64,000 bases of DNA, from contig NC_047077.1 of NCBI RefSeq assembly GCF_902459465.1, forward strand, positions 2,852,001 through 2,916,000. The letters run 5' to 3'. Both the position numbers and the translations under genes were made by a program. Source of the stretch: Asterias rubens. Lineage: Eukaryota > Echinodermata > Asteroidea > Forcipulatida > Asteriidae. The notes under the pieces are model-generated. The model did no database searches. It was not told where the DNA came from and saw only the letters and a list, made by a program, of their open reading frames with translations. Positions 54,120 through 64,000 of the stretch are shown piece by piece (the first letter of the stretch is position 1; each line of letters opens with the position of its first letter).

Positions 54120-57100
54120 ACCAAGGAGTGCCTCCGATATGACATCACATAGAGACAGGAGCTTGAATGGAGCGTGCTTGGCAATCGTACTAGCATGAGG
54201 TACCGAGTCGGTTATCCAGAAATGGTTGAATTTAACGTCTGCTGCTTCGGTAGTGAATGACTTCCAAGAATCTTGGGGGAATACAGCGTGAGTAACAAAG
54301 GCACTAACTGATGCTGCTCCTTTCTCTAGTAATACCTGGAGTGGTGACAAGAAAGTACAAATTTATTTAGAAAATGGTTACTATGTCCCAATTTAAGTTT
54401 GTTCTTCAAATTATTAATGGTTAAATCTAAATGCAAACATGACAGCAAAAAGGCCGAATTGCGGATACATTATACAAAGAACTCAATAAACTATACATAT
54501 ACACAAGGGAACAAGTGTTTAAAAGAAGAAGAAAAAAAGAAAACAATTAATTAAAAAAAACTAGACATTTAAAAACTTTTGCCAGTGAACAACAGCATAT
54601 AAAACTAAAAGCTAATATTTGTGATTTAAAGCAGACTCATCAATTTGGGAATATATCTGTTGTTATATCTGACAGCATAGTTCTGCAGCATTGATTTTCA
54701 TCAGGCATTTCTACTTCAGTTCCTTTTGGCATGACATGTGCAACATTTGATTCTTTATTCTAATTTTAAACACATAAAATAGATTGTACATGCACGACAT
54801 TGACACTGACAGAGTTAAATGCACTGGACACTATCAGTAATTACTCAAAATAATTAGTAATGAGCAATGGAGACCTGTCAATAGTATAAAATATTGTGAG
54901 AAACGGCTTACTTTGAAGTAATGCACTTTTTGAGAAAGAGGTAATTTTCTCACTCAAACGTTAAAATACTTCAGGCCTGAAACCTTTTATACGCATCTGA
55001 TCTGAGAAAGCACACACATTTGTTCAACAAGGTTGTTTTTTCCTTTTGTTATTCTCATGCCAGTTCAAATTTCACAGGTTTGTTATTTTATGCTTACATG
55101 TATGTTGGGATACACCTAGTGAGAATACTGGTCTTTGACAATTACCAATGTGTCCAGTGTCTTTAACAAACTCTAAATAACATGGCAGTGGTTTCATTTA
55201 CCTAGGAGTGCTTGACTTTGGTACAGAGCATTCAAGTCAATTAATTGTAATTTCATACTACTATTCTCAACATATAACACACACAGAATAAGCAAAATAG
55301 TAAGCACAGAAAGGTGAAGGGAAACCAGTTAACATATATAAACCAAAATAAAGAGAGTATGAGGCTGTTAGAATATTAAGCCAAGCCGAAACAGACAAAC
55401 TACAAACAAGGAGACAAGACAAAAAAAAAAAAAGACTGGGTTGAAAATGTATAAACTAGGGCTAAAGAAAATGGCTGATGATGTAGGAGCAGGGATCCAT
55501 TTCACCAAAGCACTGAGATTCATCTTTAAGGCACTAGACACTATTGCTAATTATTCAAAATAATTGTTTGCATAACTTGGTAACAAGCAATGGAGAGCTG
55601 TTGATAGTATAAAACATTGTGGGAAACGGCTCTGAAGTAGCTTAGTTTTCGAAAAAGAAGTAATTTTCCACTAAAATATTTGAATTTGATTTCGAGACCT
55701 CAGATTTAGAATTTGAGGTCCCGAAATCAAGCTTCTGAAAGCACACATAACTTCGTGTGACAAGGTTTTTTTTTTCTTTCATTATTATCTCCAACTCCGA
55801 CGACCAATTGAGCTAAAATTTTCACAGGTTTGTAATTTTGTGCATATGTTGAGAACACCAAGTGAGAAGACTTGTCTTTGACAATTACCAAAAGTGTCCA
55901 GTGTCTTTAAGATGAGTTGTCAGTATAACTGATCAAAGTGACTCACACTTAAGATCAATCATGAAGCCCGGTTCATACTTCCGGCGAACTCGAATGCAAT
56001 GTGAATTTACAGGGAATTTGACGTCACAACCCCTCTTTCGCTGCAGTATTCGCAAGAGAGTTGAGCACCACTCAACTCAGTGCGAATTCGTTGCAAATTT
56101 ATGACGTCAACATTCGTATCGTCAACATTCGTATCGAACCGGGCTTGACTCTTTGTGAAATCGAGCCCTGGACTAACTTTAAAAGAGAGCTATGCCACAT
56201 AATGGAAGAGGACTTATACTAACTACATACATGTATTTCCTAGAACTACAAACAAAATGGAACTTACCCGTCCACAGTTCTTCAAAGTGCCACCAGTTTG
56301 CACCAAGTCATCAATGATCACCACATGGTAATCCTTAGGCTCCCCTGTTGGAAGAACCAATAATCCTGTTCTAAGTGGTTCTTGTTGTTGGAAGAACCAA
56401 TATTCCGTTTTTTCATTTGACTGGTTCTTGTTGTTGCTGTGGAAGAACAGTCGCTTTTGTGCTTACTGCGCGATTTCACGTTCATAGCGACGCTAACCGT
56501 AACAAAACGAAAAGGGAATGTTCCCGCATTACTGCATTACTGCAGTATACTGCACAAAAATAAATCGCGTCACAATGCAAATCTATGGTACAAGTGCAGG
56601 ATGGCCTCCAAATTTCCTTGCTAAACTATGAAATAGGCTGATGCTTAAGCAAATTTTTTTGCTGAAAATTTGATTAGTGCAATGAAATTGGCCCCTGGTT
56701 ACGTATTAATAATAATAATAATAATAATAACCAATTCTTATATAGCGCATTTCAAATTAACCGTATCAATGCGCTTTACATTAGTGCCCTGGTCATGGGA
56801 CCAATAACATCCCTGTTAATGTCTCTCAGCTCCCTAGGGAGTATACAGCCCTGAGCTGCCTGTAAGGCATTTGTGGCTTTTCATACACAATATCAACCTC
56901 TACCCTCGCAGGTACCCATTTATACCCCTGGGTGAAGAGAAGCAATTATAGTAAAGTATCTTGCTCAAGGACACAAGTTTAACGACCAGGATTCAAACCC
57001 ACACTCAGCTGCTGGCACCAGAACTTGGATTTGATGCTCTTAACCACTCGAGAGAAACAAATAGGAGCTGTAGTTTACCTTCTTTGATTGTGACGAGCCT

Positions 57101-60100
57101 CTGATCTCCATTGCGTACTTTGATGCAGGTGATCTGTGGAAACTCTTGAAACATCCCATTAAATCTCTTATGCGCTCCTTCATCAGGGAAGGCTATAGCG
57201 ATATGGAACTTGACTTCATCTGGTAAGGTTAGCATCTCACGATGAAGGAGGGGTATTGCGGACTCTAGTCTGGTGATCAAGACAAAAACACAATCAAGAA
57301 ACACTTATAACGTAAAATATTTTTTATACACAAGGTTTTTCTTATGTGCTTTTTTTATATATATAAAACAAGTATGAAAGTGCCTAACACATGTAATCTA
57401 TAAGTAATCCTGATGTTTCATTATTGTTCAAGTGCAACATGTTTTCCCCTTTAGTCAGGCATGATATTTGGTCCTTAGAAAAAGGTAGGAGTACAAGGAC
57501 TGACCTACATCACATGTACATGTAGCCTTTTGTAGGCTGGAACAGATTTAAAGGCAGTGGACACTATTGGTAAATACTCAAAATAATTGTTAGCATAAAA
57601 CCTTACTTGGTGACGCGTAATGGGGAGAGGTTGGTGGTATAAAGCATTGTGAGAAATGGCTCCCTCTGAAGTGGCATAGTGTTTGAGAAATAAGTAATTT
57701 ACAACAAATTTGATTTCAAGACCTCAAGTTTAGAATTTGAGGTCTCGAAATCAAACATCTGAAAGCACACAACTTCGTGAGACGAGGGTGTTTCTACTTT
57801 CATTATTATCTCGTAACCTCAACGGCCAATTGAGCTCAAATTTTCACAGGTTTGTTATTTTATGCATATGTTGAGATACGTACACCAAATGAGAAGACTT
57901 GTCTTTGACAATTACCATTAGTGTCCAGTGTCAAGGGCCAAAAATCAGAAATCAGACTCAGTTAGGAAAAGTGTCCTGCCTGCTTAGTAAAGGGCACTTC
58001 TACGAAGGAAATTTATATTGAAGCATTTCAAAGGGCAGTTGCCTCCATAAAGTGCCAGGCCTGTAGGCGGAAAAATGAAATGACCTTTTTTTTAAATTTG
58101 TTTGTGTTTTTTTTTTTTATGCAGGTTTGTTATTTTATAAAGAAGTTGTGATACACGAAGTGTGGGACTTGACAAATACTGTTTACCGAGAGTGTATAAT
58201 GGCTTTAAGAAGTCCACAAAAGACTAATTGCAAGTTCAATTAATTTGGGACCACTTTGATCCCACATGTAATGCTTTTACACGTGAAGGAAACAGACATG
58301 GTGCACTTTAACAGGTCCCAATGTTTGCATACGCACAAGACTTGCCGAGGGTATAGTACTGAATGGGAAGTTAGGCCGTGTCCGAAACGACGACTTCGGC
58401 TACAGCTACGGCTAGATCAGCGCGTCTACCAGTGTTGAAGAATAGGCAGACGCGCGCGATCTAGCCGTAGCTGTAGCCGAAGTCGTCGTTTCGGACACGG
58501 CCTTACCTTGGAATAATGGTATCAGCAAAGTAGAATCGCTCCTGTAGAGCATGAATGTCAAACATAACAATCTGGGCTGGTCCTCTTGCTGTACTAGGGA
58601 TTGCAGATAACATCATGGCTAATACCTGCCAAAATATAAGCAATGTTTCGTTTTCTTAGAGTGTCGTGGCCGAGTGGTTAAGAGCATCGAATTCAAGTTC
58701 TGGTGTTAAGTCACCAGAGTGTGGGTTTCGAATCCCGGTCGTGACACTTGTGTCCTTGAGCAAGATAATTTACTATAATTGCTTCTCCTCACCCAGGGGA
58801 ATAAATGGGTACATGCGAGGGTAGAGGTTGATATTGTGAATGAAAAAGCCTTTGGAGCGTTGCCCAGGTTGTATACTCCCCAGGGAGCTGAGAAACATTT
58901 TTTTTAAAAGGGATGTTATTGGCCCTATGACCAGGGCACTAATGTAAAGCGCATTGATACAGTTATTGTGAAATGCGCTATATAAGAATTGGTTATTATT
59001 ATTATTATTCTTTTAAATTATTAAACACTAATCCATAGAATAAGAAGCATTCTAATAGGTGTTAAATTTGCATCTAGTAAAGAAAATTATTTGGTTTTAC
59101 CATACACTGATGTGAGGAAATAAAGCACTGTACATGTATACTTGGTACTTTCCCCGAGTCCTGTGAACAAAGTACACCGACTCAGGCGTGATTCAAACCC
59201 ACAACCCTTTGCTATTCTAGAATAGACCGATCCATTAGGCTCCGCCCACGACGCACGTGAGAGCTAGAACACGTGGGGGCTCTCCAAAGCATTTCTGCAC
59301 AACTCTACCGCGCGCGCCAAGATACGCGCACGCATGTCGGACCTTATTAGTTGGACCTTCGTTGCGTTGAGATTGGTCAATATGCAATGGGGCGGAGCTT
59401 AATGGATCGGTCTATTCTGGAACAGCAGGACCACTGAAATAGCTTGGCTGCTAGTAGAGGCAGTTTGAATCCTATATATTAGCAATGGGTACCCAAATTA
59501 TTTAATTTAATATAAATATTAAGCTTGCATTAGGATAAAAACAACATATTTGGTTGTATGCTTACACCGATGTGTGTAAATAAAGGACTATAAACTCAGT
59601 ACTTTCCAGAGTCTTGTGGGGGAAAAGGGCACAGGCATATACTTGGCTGGGATTCAAACCCACGTCCTTTGCCAATTTGTTAATACCTTAGCAGTTGCAA
59701 CTTGGCCCTCTGTGTCAACACGTTCCATGGTTCCAGTTGGGAAGTACGGTAAAATGAACTTGAAGGATCTGGCAAGATACCTGTTGATGAAGAAAAGTAT
59801 TTGACCATAAGATTAGAGAAAATAAATGAGTCAGTTATATGCATAAAAAAGCAAGCAAAACTAGACTGCATGCACTTAACTGTTTGATCTTTTGACTTCC
59901 AGCGCGTCCAGTCGCTCTTTACTGTTTAAGACACCAAACTTAATTTAATAATTTGGTTTGACGTGACTGAAGATTGCCTGTCTGAACCAGGTGTGACCTC
60001 ATCACTTTGTAGTGTAATATAAGCTTGGGTGATATCACGAGATTATCGAATATCAATTTGGAAACAATTTCGATATCGGTTCGATTTGGTTTTAATCGAA

Positions 60101-62668
60101 ATATCGATATATCGCGATATATCGCGATATCAATTAAGTATCGCAATATCACGATGTATTTCCTAGCTGAGACATCTTGCACCCCATAGGTTTGGAGTAA
60201 ACTCAGAAGAATAGTTCATTATAACACCTCTCTTATGCTATGATTGTCTCTTCTACAACTTTCACTTGGAGTTTGAAGACTGATGATGTCAAATTTAACT
60301 AATCGCGATTATATCGAATATTGCGATATATTATCGGCGATATATAGTGAATAAAATAATTCAATATCGCCCAAGCTTAGTGTAAAATAAACCAGATACA
60401 GATCAACAATTAAACTATTCAGTGTACCTTGGCATGTTGTAGAGTATCGAAAGTTGCTCAAAAACTATTTCTGGCGAGTGGAAACTCCCAAGAAAAATCA
60501 CTGGAAGAAAAAACAAATTCACATTCTGAATTAAAAGGGTCTCATATTATTATACAAAAATGTTATTGTTATTAATTTTCAATACTTAATAATAATAATA
60601 ATAACAATCATGGCTTCTTATATAGCGTTCAGGTCCGTCACGCAGTGACGCTCATGGCGCTCCAACATTATTACCCCTGGTCACTGGGCCTTAAATCATT
60701 CCTTAAACCATCTCAGCTCCCAGGGGAGTATACAGCCTTGTGCAACAAGTGCATCACTCGGCTAAATCAATCACAAGAACCATCTCTGCTCTCACAGGCA
60801 TCCATTTACCCCTGAGTGGAGAGAAGCAATTACAGTGAAGTGTCTTGCTCAGGGACACAAGTGTCACGACCGGGATTCGAACCCACACTCCACTGAACCG
60901 TAGAATAACAAAGGTACTGGCTTAGAATTGCCACTGTGGCCTCCATGTTATTCCATCCTGAAAGTGGCACTTATATATGATTTGAGGCATTGCATGGTGA
61001 GGTATCAATATATATTTGCTTTGCAGTAACACCATGTGTGTATCCTCTTGCCAGGTAGAGTTTGTTCTTAGAGAACTGTCTTTCTTTATGTTACTGCCGC
61101 GGAGTAGATTTATCGGATTGATTTGGAGACTTCTCAGTTCTGTAGAAAACTATCCTGCTGTTTAACTACTACCTGGGTGGAAGGTATAGAAATTGCCACT
61201 CTTTAGAAATTCTATGTGTAATTTCCTTCAAAACGCAACAGTGCTAGTTAAATAATTTCTTGGTTGAACCAGTCATGCAGTATATTTGAAGTGTTTTTCG
61301 CAGTTAAACCATGCTTGGCAAGCCTCTTCTCTACAAACATGACAAATGTAAAAAGCATACTAAATCACTATAGTAGCTAAGAACCCAATGGAGAGGAGAC
61401 AATAAAAGAAGTGGGCGGGAAAACCCAAGAGAACTATTCCAGGTGAAACCAACACCATCAGGGCCCAATTTCGTGGCCCTGCTTATCGCCGAATTATTTG
61501 CTTATAAATACAGTCACCATTCTTCGCTTACCCTGCAAGCATTTTTTTGTGCTTGCTGCGTGAGTGAAGATTGCTTAGTAACAAGTGTGCAATCGTACAA
61601 GCAAAAATTCCCTGCTAACCCGTGGGTTAAGTGCGAAATTCCCTGCTTCCATAAGCGCCAACTTTTTGCTTACGGTGAGCATAGCCATGAAAATGGACCC
61701 TGGTAGTGACTGAAAACCAAATCCACAGAGCGCCCCCTGCATAATTCGAACCGTGGGTCCTAGAGGTGGAAGGTGGGGAAAGATACCACTAGAGTAGACC
61801 AACCCAACCACTCGTACAGTTGACTTACCATCTCTGCCAGCGCACTGTTTGACGTTTTCAATGAATAGATTAGGCCATCCATCCTTGAAGCTACCCCACA
61901 GTATACCATCTCTCCGAAACTCAACATGCTGAACTCGCATCTGAACACGTGTAATATTCTCCTTATTCAGAGGGTGCTGTTGTGATCAAAATAATGGATG
62001 AATTATGGTAGTTACTAAACATACACTCAATAGAAATGGTGTGTCAAGGTCACTGGACCCCAAGCTCTGGTGTTGCCGTTAGTGGCAGAGTGTGGGTTCG
62101 ATTACCGGTCATGACACTTGAGCTCTTGAGCAACGCACTTAACCTAACTGCTTTAGTACAAAGTTGGGAAAGTAGTGCATTCTGCTCTACCAGCCAGACT
62201 CCGAGTCCTAGTGGATGATACCAATGCCTACACACTCATGGCCTGTGACTCAGTTAAGCTGCCTGGATAAAATTTGTCCAAGGTGTTCGCACTGTACTTA
62301 AAATGAGCAAGTCACCCATTTGCTTGGTTTAGGTTACCCAAATGCGAACGCATTCTGTATAATGCTTTGTTTTTGACAGTATGGAAATAAATGTGAATTG
62401 AATGAACACTAACAGTAACAGGTTTAGCGTCTAAAAATGTCCGTCTGAATAAAAACAAATAGACCACAGATGTACACACCAACTCAGAAGGTGTCTTGTG
62501 AGCTACTGCAGGCGTTGGAGTAAGGCAAGTCATGGACAGGGACTCCCGACAACATTTCCTGGCAATTGCAGATGCTAATTCTTCCATCGATGGGTGACAG
62601 AAGAGAAGGGCTGGAGAAGGGGACAGTCTCCTTGTTGGTTCTAGGATTTCCTTCCTCAATGGTTCCAT
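54096..62668 (-). CDS. Ribose-phosphate pyrophosphokinase, class II (PRS4-like)
   Basis: PRPP synthetase: ribose 5-phosphate plus ATP gives PRPP, the precursor for nucleotides. Coding exons in transcription order: 62480-62668, 61829-61976, 60428-60500, 59687-59780, 58507-58625, 57079-57269, 56268-56344 and 54096-54335. Phases fit throughout; from the ATG at 62668 this is 1131 nt, 376 aa. It matches plant class II enzymes rather than the phosphate-dependent animal PRPS1/2: FKDGWPNLFIENV, PYFPTGTMERVDTEG, FDIHALQERFYFAD (about 191), AFPDEGAHKRF (about 235-244, catalytic Lys-Arg) and the PRPP loop VVIIDDLVQTGGTL (about 279-292). The domain ends FWITDSVPHAS and LLSLCDVISEAL. The start is uncertain: an acceptor-like ATACAG precedes in-frame codons at 62697, so an upstream exon may exist. 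The last residues fall in a minisatellite, and one donor overlaps a MITE. Confidence 0.92.
54815..55166. mobile_element. TTAA-MITE, near-complete
   Basis: TTAA at both edges; ends ATGCACTGGACACTATCAG and AATGTGTCCAGTGTCT. In the last intron of the pyrophosphokinase gene. Confidence 0.88.
55526..55910. mobile_element. TTAA-MITE, near-complete
   Basis: TTAA at both edges; ends GGCACTAGACACTATTGC and AAAAGTGTCCAGTGTCT; central hairpin GATTTCGAGACCTCAGATTT / GAGGTCCCGAAATC. In the same intron as the copy at 54815, about 360 bp away. Confidence 0.9.
55964..56146. mobile_element. Fold-back element (AAGCCCGGTTC ends)
   Basis: 183 bp. AAGCCCGGTTCATAC is inverted relative to GTATCGAACCGGGCTT. Inside, GAATTTGACGTCA and ATTTATGACGTCA face each other, as do GAGAGTTGAGCA and CACTCAACTC. 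A small duplication of ATTCGTATCGTCAAC lies at 56112-56136. Confidence 0.75.
56706..57055 (-). mobile_element. tRNA-headed SINE, family A
   Basis: Reverse orientation: an (AAT)n tail at 56706-56731, body TATAGCGCATTTCAAATTAA, CCCTCGCAGGTACCC and head GGATTCAAACCCACACTC. It ends about 24 bp from the exon ending at 57079. Confidence 0.85.
57548..57932. mobile_element. TTAA-MITE, right end damaged
   Basis: Left edge TTAAAGGCAGTGGACACTAT; right end TAGTGTCCAGTGTC without the final TTAA. The central hairpin GACCTCAAGTTTAGAATTTG / GAGGTCTCG is intact. In a pyrophosphokinase intron. Confidence 0.88.
58374..58502. mobile_element. 129-bp palindromic MITE abutting a splice donor, copy 2 of 2
   Basis: Ends GGCCGTGTCCGAAACGACGA and TCGTCGTTTCGGACACGGCC, with a loop of about 40 bp. 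TTA lies on both sides (58371-58373 and 58503-58505), which may be a 3-bp target duplication. On the minus strand the pyrophosphokinase exon ends at 58507 and its donor GTAAGG occupies 58501-58506, so the last two bases of the hexamer are the tip of this element. Confidence 0.92.
58662..59011 (+). mobile_element. tRNA-headed SINE, family A, full-length
   Basis: The best-preserved copy. Head GTGTCGTGGCCGAGTGGTTA with B box GGTTTCGAATCCCGGTCG; body CACTTGTGTCCTTGAGCAAG and GTAAAGCGCATTGATACAG; tail TTATTATTATTATTATTC. The A and B boxes of an internal RNA polymerase III promoter are both recognisable. In a pyrophosphokinase intron. Confidence 0.9.
59095..59218 (-). repeat. SINE family B, reversed fragment
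   Basis: Body complement TACTTGGTACTTTCCCCGAG and head complement GATTCAAACCCACAACCCTT. It immediately precedes the fold-back element at 59219. Confidence 0.6.
59219..59418. mobile_element. Fold-back element (AGAATAGACCGATCC ends)
   Basis: 200 bp. AGAATAGACCGATCCATTAG and TAATGGATCGGTCTATTCT are inverted, continuing into GGCTCCGCCC / GGGGCGGAGC. The interior is GC-rich (CGCGCGCGCC). In a pyrophosphokinase intron. Confidence 0.82.
59560..59690 (-). repeat. SINE family B, reversed, adjoining an exon
   Basis: Body complement CTCAGTACTTTCCAGAGTC and head complement GGGATTCAAACCCACGTCC, then TTTGCCAATTTGTTAA. It directly abuts the donor of the exon 59687-59780, with little or no unique intron sequence between. 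Confidence 0.55.
60020..60379. mobile_element. hAT-like MITE, second copy
   Basis: 360 bp, ends TAAGCTTGGGTGATATCACG and ATATCGCCCAAGCTTA. Flanks GTGTAATA and GTGTAAAA (7 of 8 match). The core is the reverse of the core of 24371-24674 (for example GTCTCTTCTACAACTTTCAC). It lies in a pyrophosphokinase intron. Confidence 0.88.
60588..60895 (-). mobile_element. tRNA-headed SINE, family A
   Basis: Reverse orientation: an (AAT)n tail, CTTATATAGCGTTCAGG, GGCCTTAAATCATTCC, CAGGGGAGTATACAGCC and head CGGGATTCGAACCCACACTC. It gives the unoccupied version of the site where the MITE at 35102-35415 inserted. Confidence 0.85.
61457..61703. repeat. Dispersed element (GGGCCCAATTTCGTGG ends)
   Basis: GGGCCCAATTTCGTGGCCC at the left is inverted relative to GCATAGCCATGAAAATGGACCC at the right, with shared inner words TTCCCTGCTAACC and TTCCCTGCTTCCATAAGCGC. 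Relative of 35685-35905. Confidence 0.65.
62036..62270 (+). repeat. SINE family A, diverged
   Basis: The head remnant is CAAGCTCTGGTGTTGCC, with GTGTGGGTTCGATTACCGGT as B box and CATGACACTTGAGCTCTTGA as start of the body. The A-box region is damaged. Confidence 0.55.
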
Positions 62669-62771
62669 GTTGTCTTTGTTTTGCTCTATGACCAATCTGT
62701 ATTATAGTATCGGGAAGTCAACATTAATTTAAATTTATTAATTTATATAACAAACTGGCATGTACTTCAGA

Positions 62772-62945
62772 TGAAAAGTTGGTAAGACACTGCTCTAGAA
62801 TTGCAAAGGTCGTGCCATGAGTTCGAATCCCAACAAATTTACCAAGTAATACACCAAGTGATTTTTTTCCTCACCACAGATCTTGGGAGAGTACTGAGTA
62901 CTTAGTGCTAAGACACATCGGTGGTGTATGGGATAAAACAACAAA
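62772..62945 (+). repeat. SINE family B
   Basis: Head AGACACTGCTCTAGAATTGC and GAGTTCGAATCCCAAC; body TTGGGAGAGTACTGAGTACT, GTGCTAAGACACATCGG and GGGATAAAACAACAAATTC. It lies just upstream of the first recognised pyrophosphokinase exon. Confidence 0.65.
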
Positions 62946-63149
62946 TTCAATCTTCAATGCAAGAATGTAGTAAAACATTAAACTTCTAAACTAATGAATG
63001 GGATACAACAAAGATACATTGTTTAAATAAACAAATGGTGGACAAATTCAACCAAGCAAAACCGACCACCAATATTTTATATTGTGAGAGAGGCATTTGA
63101 AAAAAATTCTTTTTTACACACAAACAAATCCCAAACACCTTCTGCAGTG

Positions 63150-63310
63150 AGGCTTGGCCGGGTAGTAGCACGGCTGAGGACATGGAAGATCGAGCGGGCC
63201 CGAGGCCGCTTGCGCATACCGACCGGTCAGCTCGATGGTCGGCCACACCGCGCCTCGGAGTTCGGGCCCCGCGTCCGGGCCGCCGGGCCCTCCCCCCGGC
63301 CTGACCCACT
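63150..63310. other. Isolated GC-rich island
   Basis: About 160 bp with strikingly high GC (GCCCGAGGCCGCTTGCGCAT, GTCCGGGCCGCCGGGCCCTC) in otherwise AT-rich sequence. It begins and ends abruptly. It could be a promoter-associated CpG island upstream of the pyrophosphokinase gene, a fragment of ribosomal spacer, or foreign DNA. Open frames cross it on both strands but match nothing I know. Confidence 0.5.
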
Positions 63311-64000
63311 AACTGACTCCACTTAGCCTCTTGGAATATCGTCCACAAAACCTACCTTGGCTCTTTTGTCTTTTGAAATGTTACTAAATACAGCTCAGTA
63401 CTGTCGTTAATTCAACACTAACGAAGCTTCATCACCCAAAGCCAAAACACGACAGCAGGCCGCTCCAGCAGGAACTATGCCGCGAACCAACTCGACCGCC
63501 GTGCACACGGACACCATGGTTGTTGTCAAAATATTGACAATGGCAGAAAGATGTGTGCAGTTTTTGGGATGGGGGGGGGGGGGGGGGTCTGGAACCTCCA
63601 TCTAAACCCTTCACCAAACGTTCTCATAAAAGCATTCCTGGCAAGTTATTTGATTCGCTCCTCACCTTACTCGTTTTCCTTTATCCTCCATGATGCAGCA
63701 GACAAGTGGTTAAAACAAGAGGAGGAGGAGGATGCGAATGGATGGGTGTGGCAAGGGGGCAGTGTTTGCGTTTATCATCTAATTTGGCTTTTAAAAAAAA
63801 CCCAGATATACTGGAACTATTTTGTTTATAGATTTTGGATTTTGTCCCATGTACAAAATTAAACAAAGAGCTTAATTTAATCATTCGAACAGGTGCATTA
63901 CTTTTTGTTTCGATTACATTTTTGGAGGATGTGATCGGGATGGGGCGCGCCAAGATCTACCGGATGCGCTTTAATAGTTCAGAACTTCGCGGCAGGTTTT
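63311..64000. other. Upstream region, no firm gene
   Basis: A G18-like run lies at about 63570-63588. On the minus strand an ATG near 63516 opens a short frame (MVSVCTAVELVRG...) that could be an upstream exon of the pyrophosphokinase gene, but I could not find a donor in the right phase. On the plus strand ATGGGGCGCGCC at about 63940 starts a frame that is still open at the window edge. Confidence 0.35.

Noticed and set aside
58662-58745. Possible tRNA gene with A and B boxes
   Set aside because: It is the head of a SINE with a shared body and (ATT)n tail; acceptor stem pairing is not convincing and related heads recur throughout the window.
63432-63617. Minus-strand start near 63516 as first exon of the pyrophosphokinase gene
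   Set aside because: Attractive position, but the only donor-like GTGATG leaves the wrong phase for the next exon; left unresolved instead of joined.

Overview
The window is nuclear DNA of an animal, most likely an echinoderm and probably a sea star. Evidence: AT-rich sequence, protein-coding genes split by GT-AG introns, metazoan proteins (EF-1alpha, MPV17, FBXW2), and a very high density of short palindromic DNA transposons and tRNA-headed SINEs. The taxonomic call is inference, because no taxon-specific search was possible. Nothing bacterial, viral or plasmid-like was seen: no CRISPR array, no operon and no rRNA gene.

Layout. Positions 1-19.7 kb hold no gene I can support, only repeats and unique AT-rich sequence. 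Positions 19.7-28.4 kb carry translation elongation factor 1-alpha on the minus strand, with seven coding exons, a split 5' leader and a TATA-type promoter with a pyrimidine-tract start. Positions 32.8-40.1 kb carry an Mpv17/PMP22-family gene on the minus strand (seven coding exons, 204 aa). Positions 42.4-47.5 kb carry an F-box/WD-repeat gene of FBXW2 type on the plus strand (six coding exons, 468 aa). It is divergent from MPV17 across about 2.3 kb. Positions 54.1-62.7 kb carry a ribose-phosphate pyrophosphokinase of the class II (plant PRS3/PRS4-like) type on the minus strand (eight recognised coding exons, about 376 aa; the extreme N terminus is unresolved). For all four genes the exon phases close exactly into one uninterrupted reading frame. 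The genes share no pathway; this is ordinary eukaryotic neighbourhood.

Between and inside the genes the sequence is dominated by a few repeat families. (1) A roughly 250-390 bp palindromic MITE with TTAA at its ends, with about a dozen near-complete copies and many fragments. (2) hAT-like elements with 8-bp target duplications, three of which share the terminus TAAGCTTGGGCG. (3) A 132-bp near-perfect palindrome with 8-bp duplications. (4) A 380-bp long-hairpin element, three copies. (5) A 129-bp palindrome, two copies. (6) Two tRNA-headed SINE families. (7) Three tandem arrays.

The points most worth a second look are where repeats have become part of gene anatomy. A MITE end supplies the last two bases of a splice-donor hexamer in the pyrophosphokinase gene. 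The 3' coding ends of both MPV17 and the pyrophosphokinase lie inside tandem repeats. Nested insertions show the target sites of two transposon families directly. I did not find a convincing undescribed multi-gene system.
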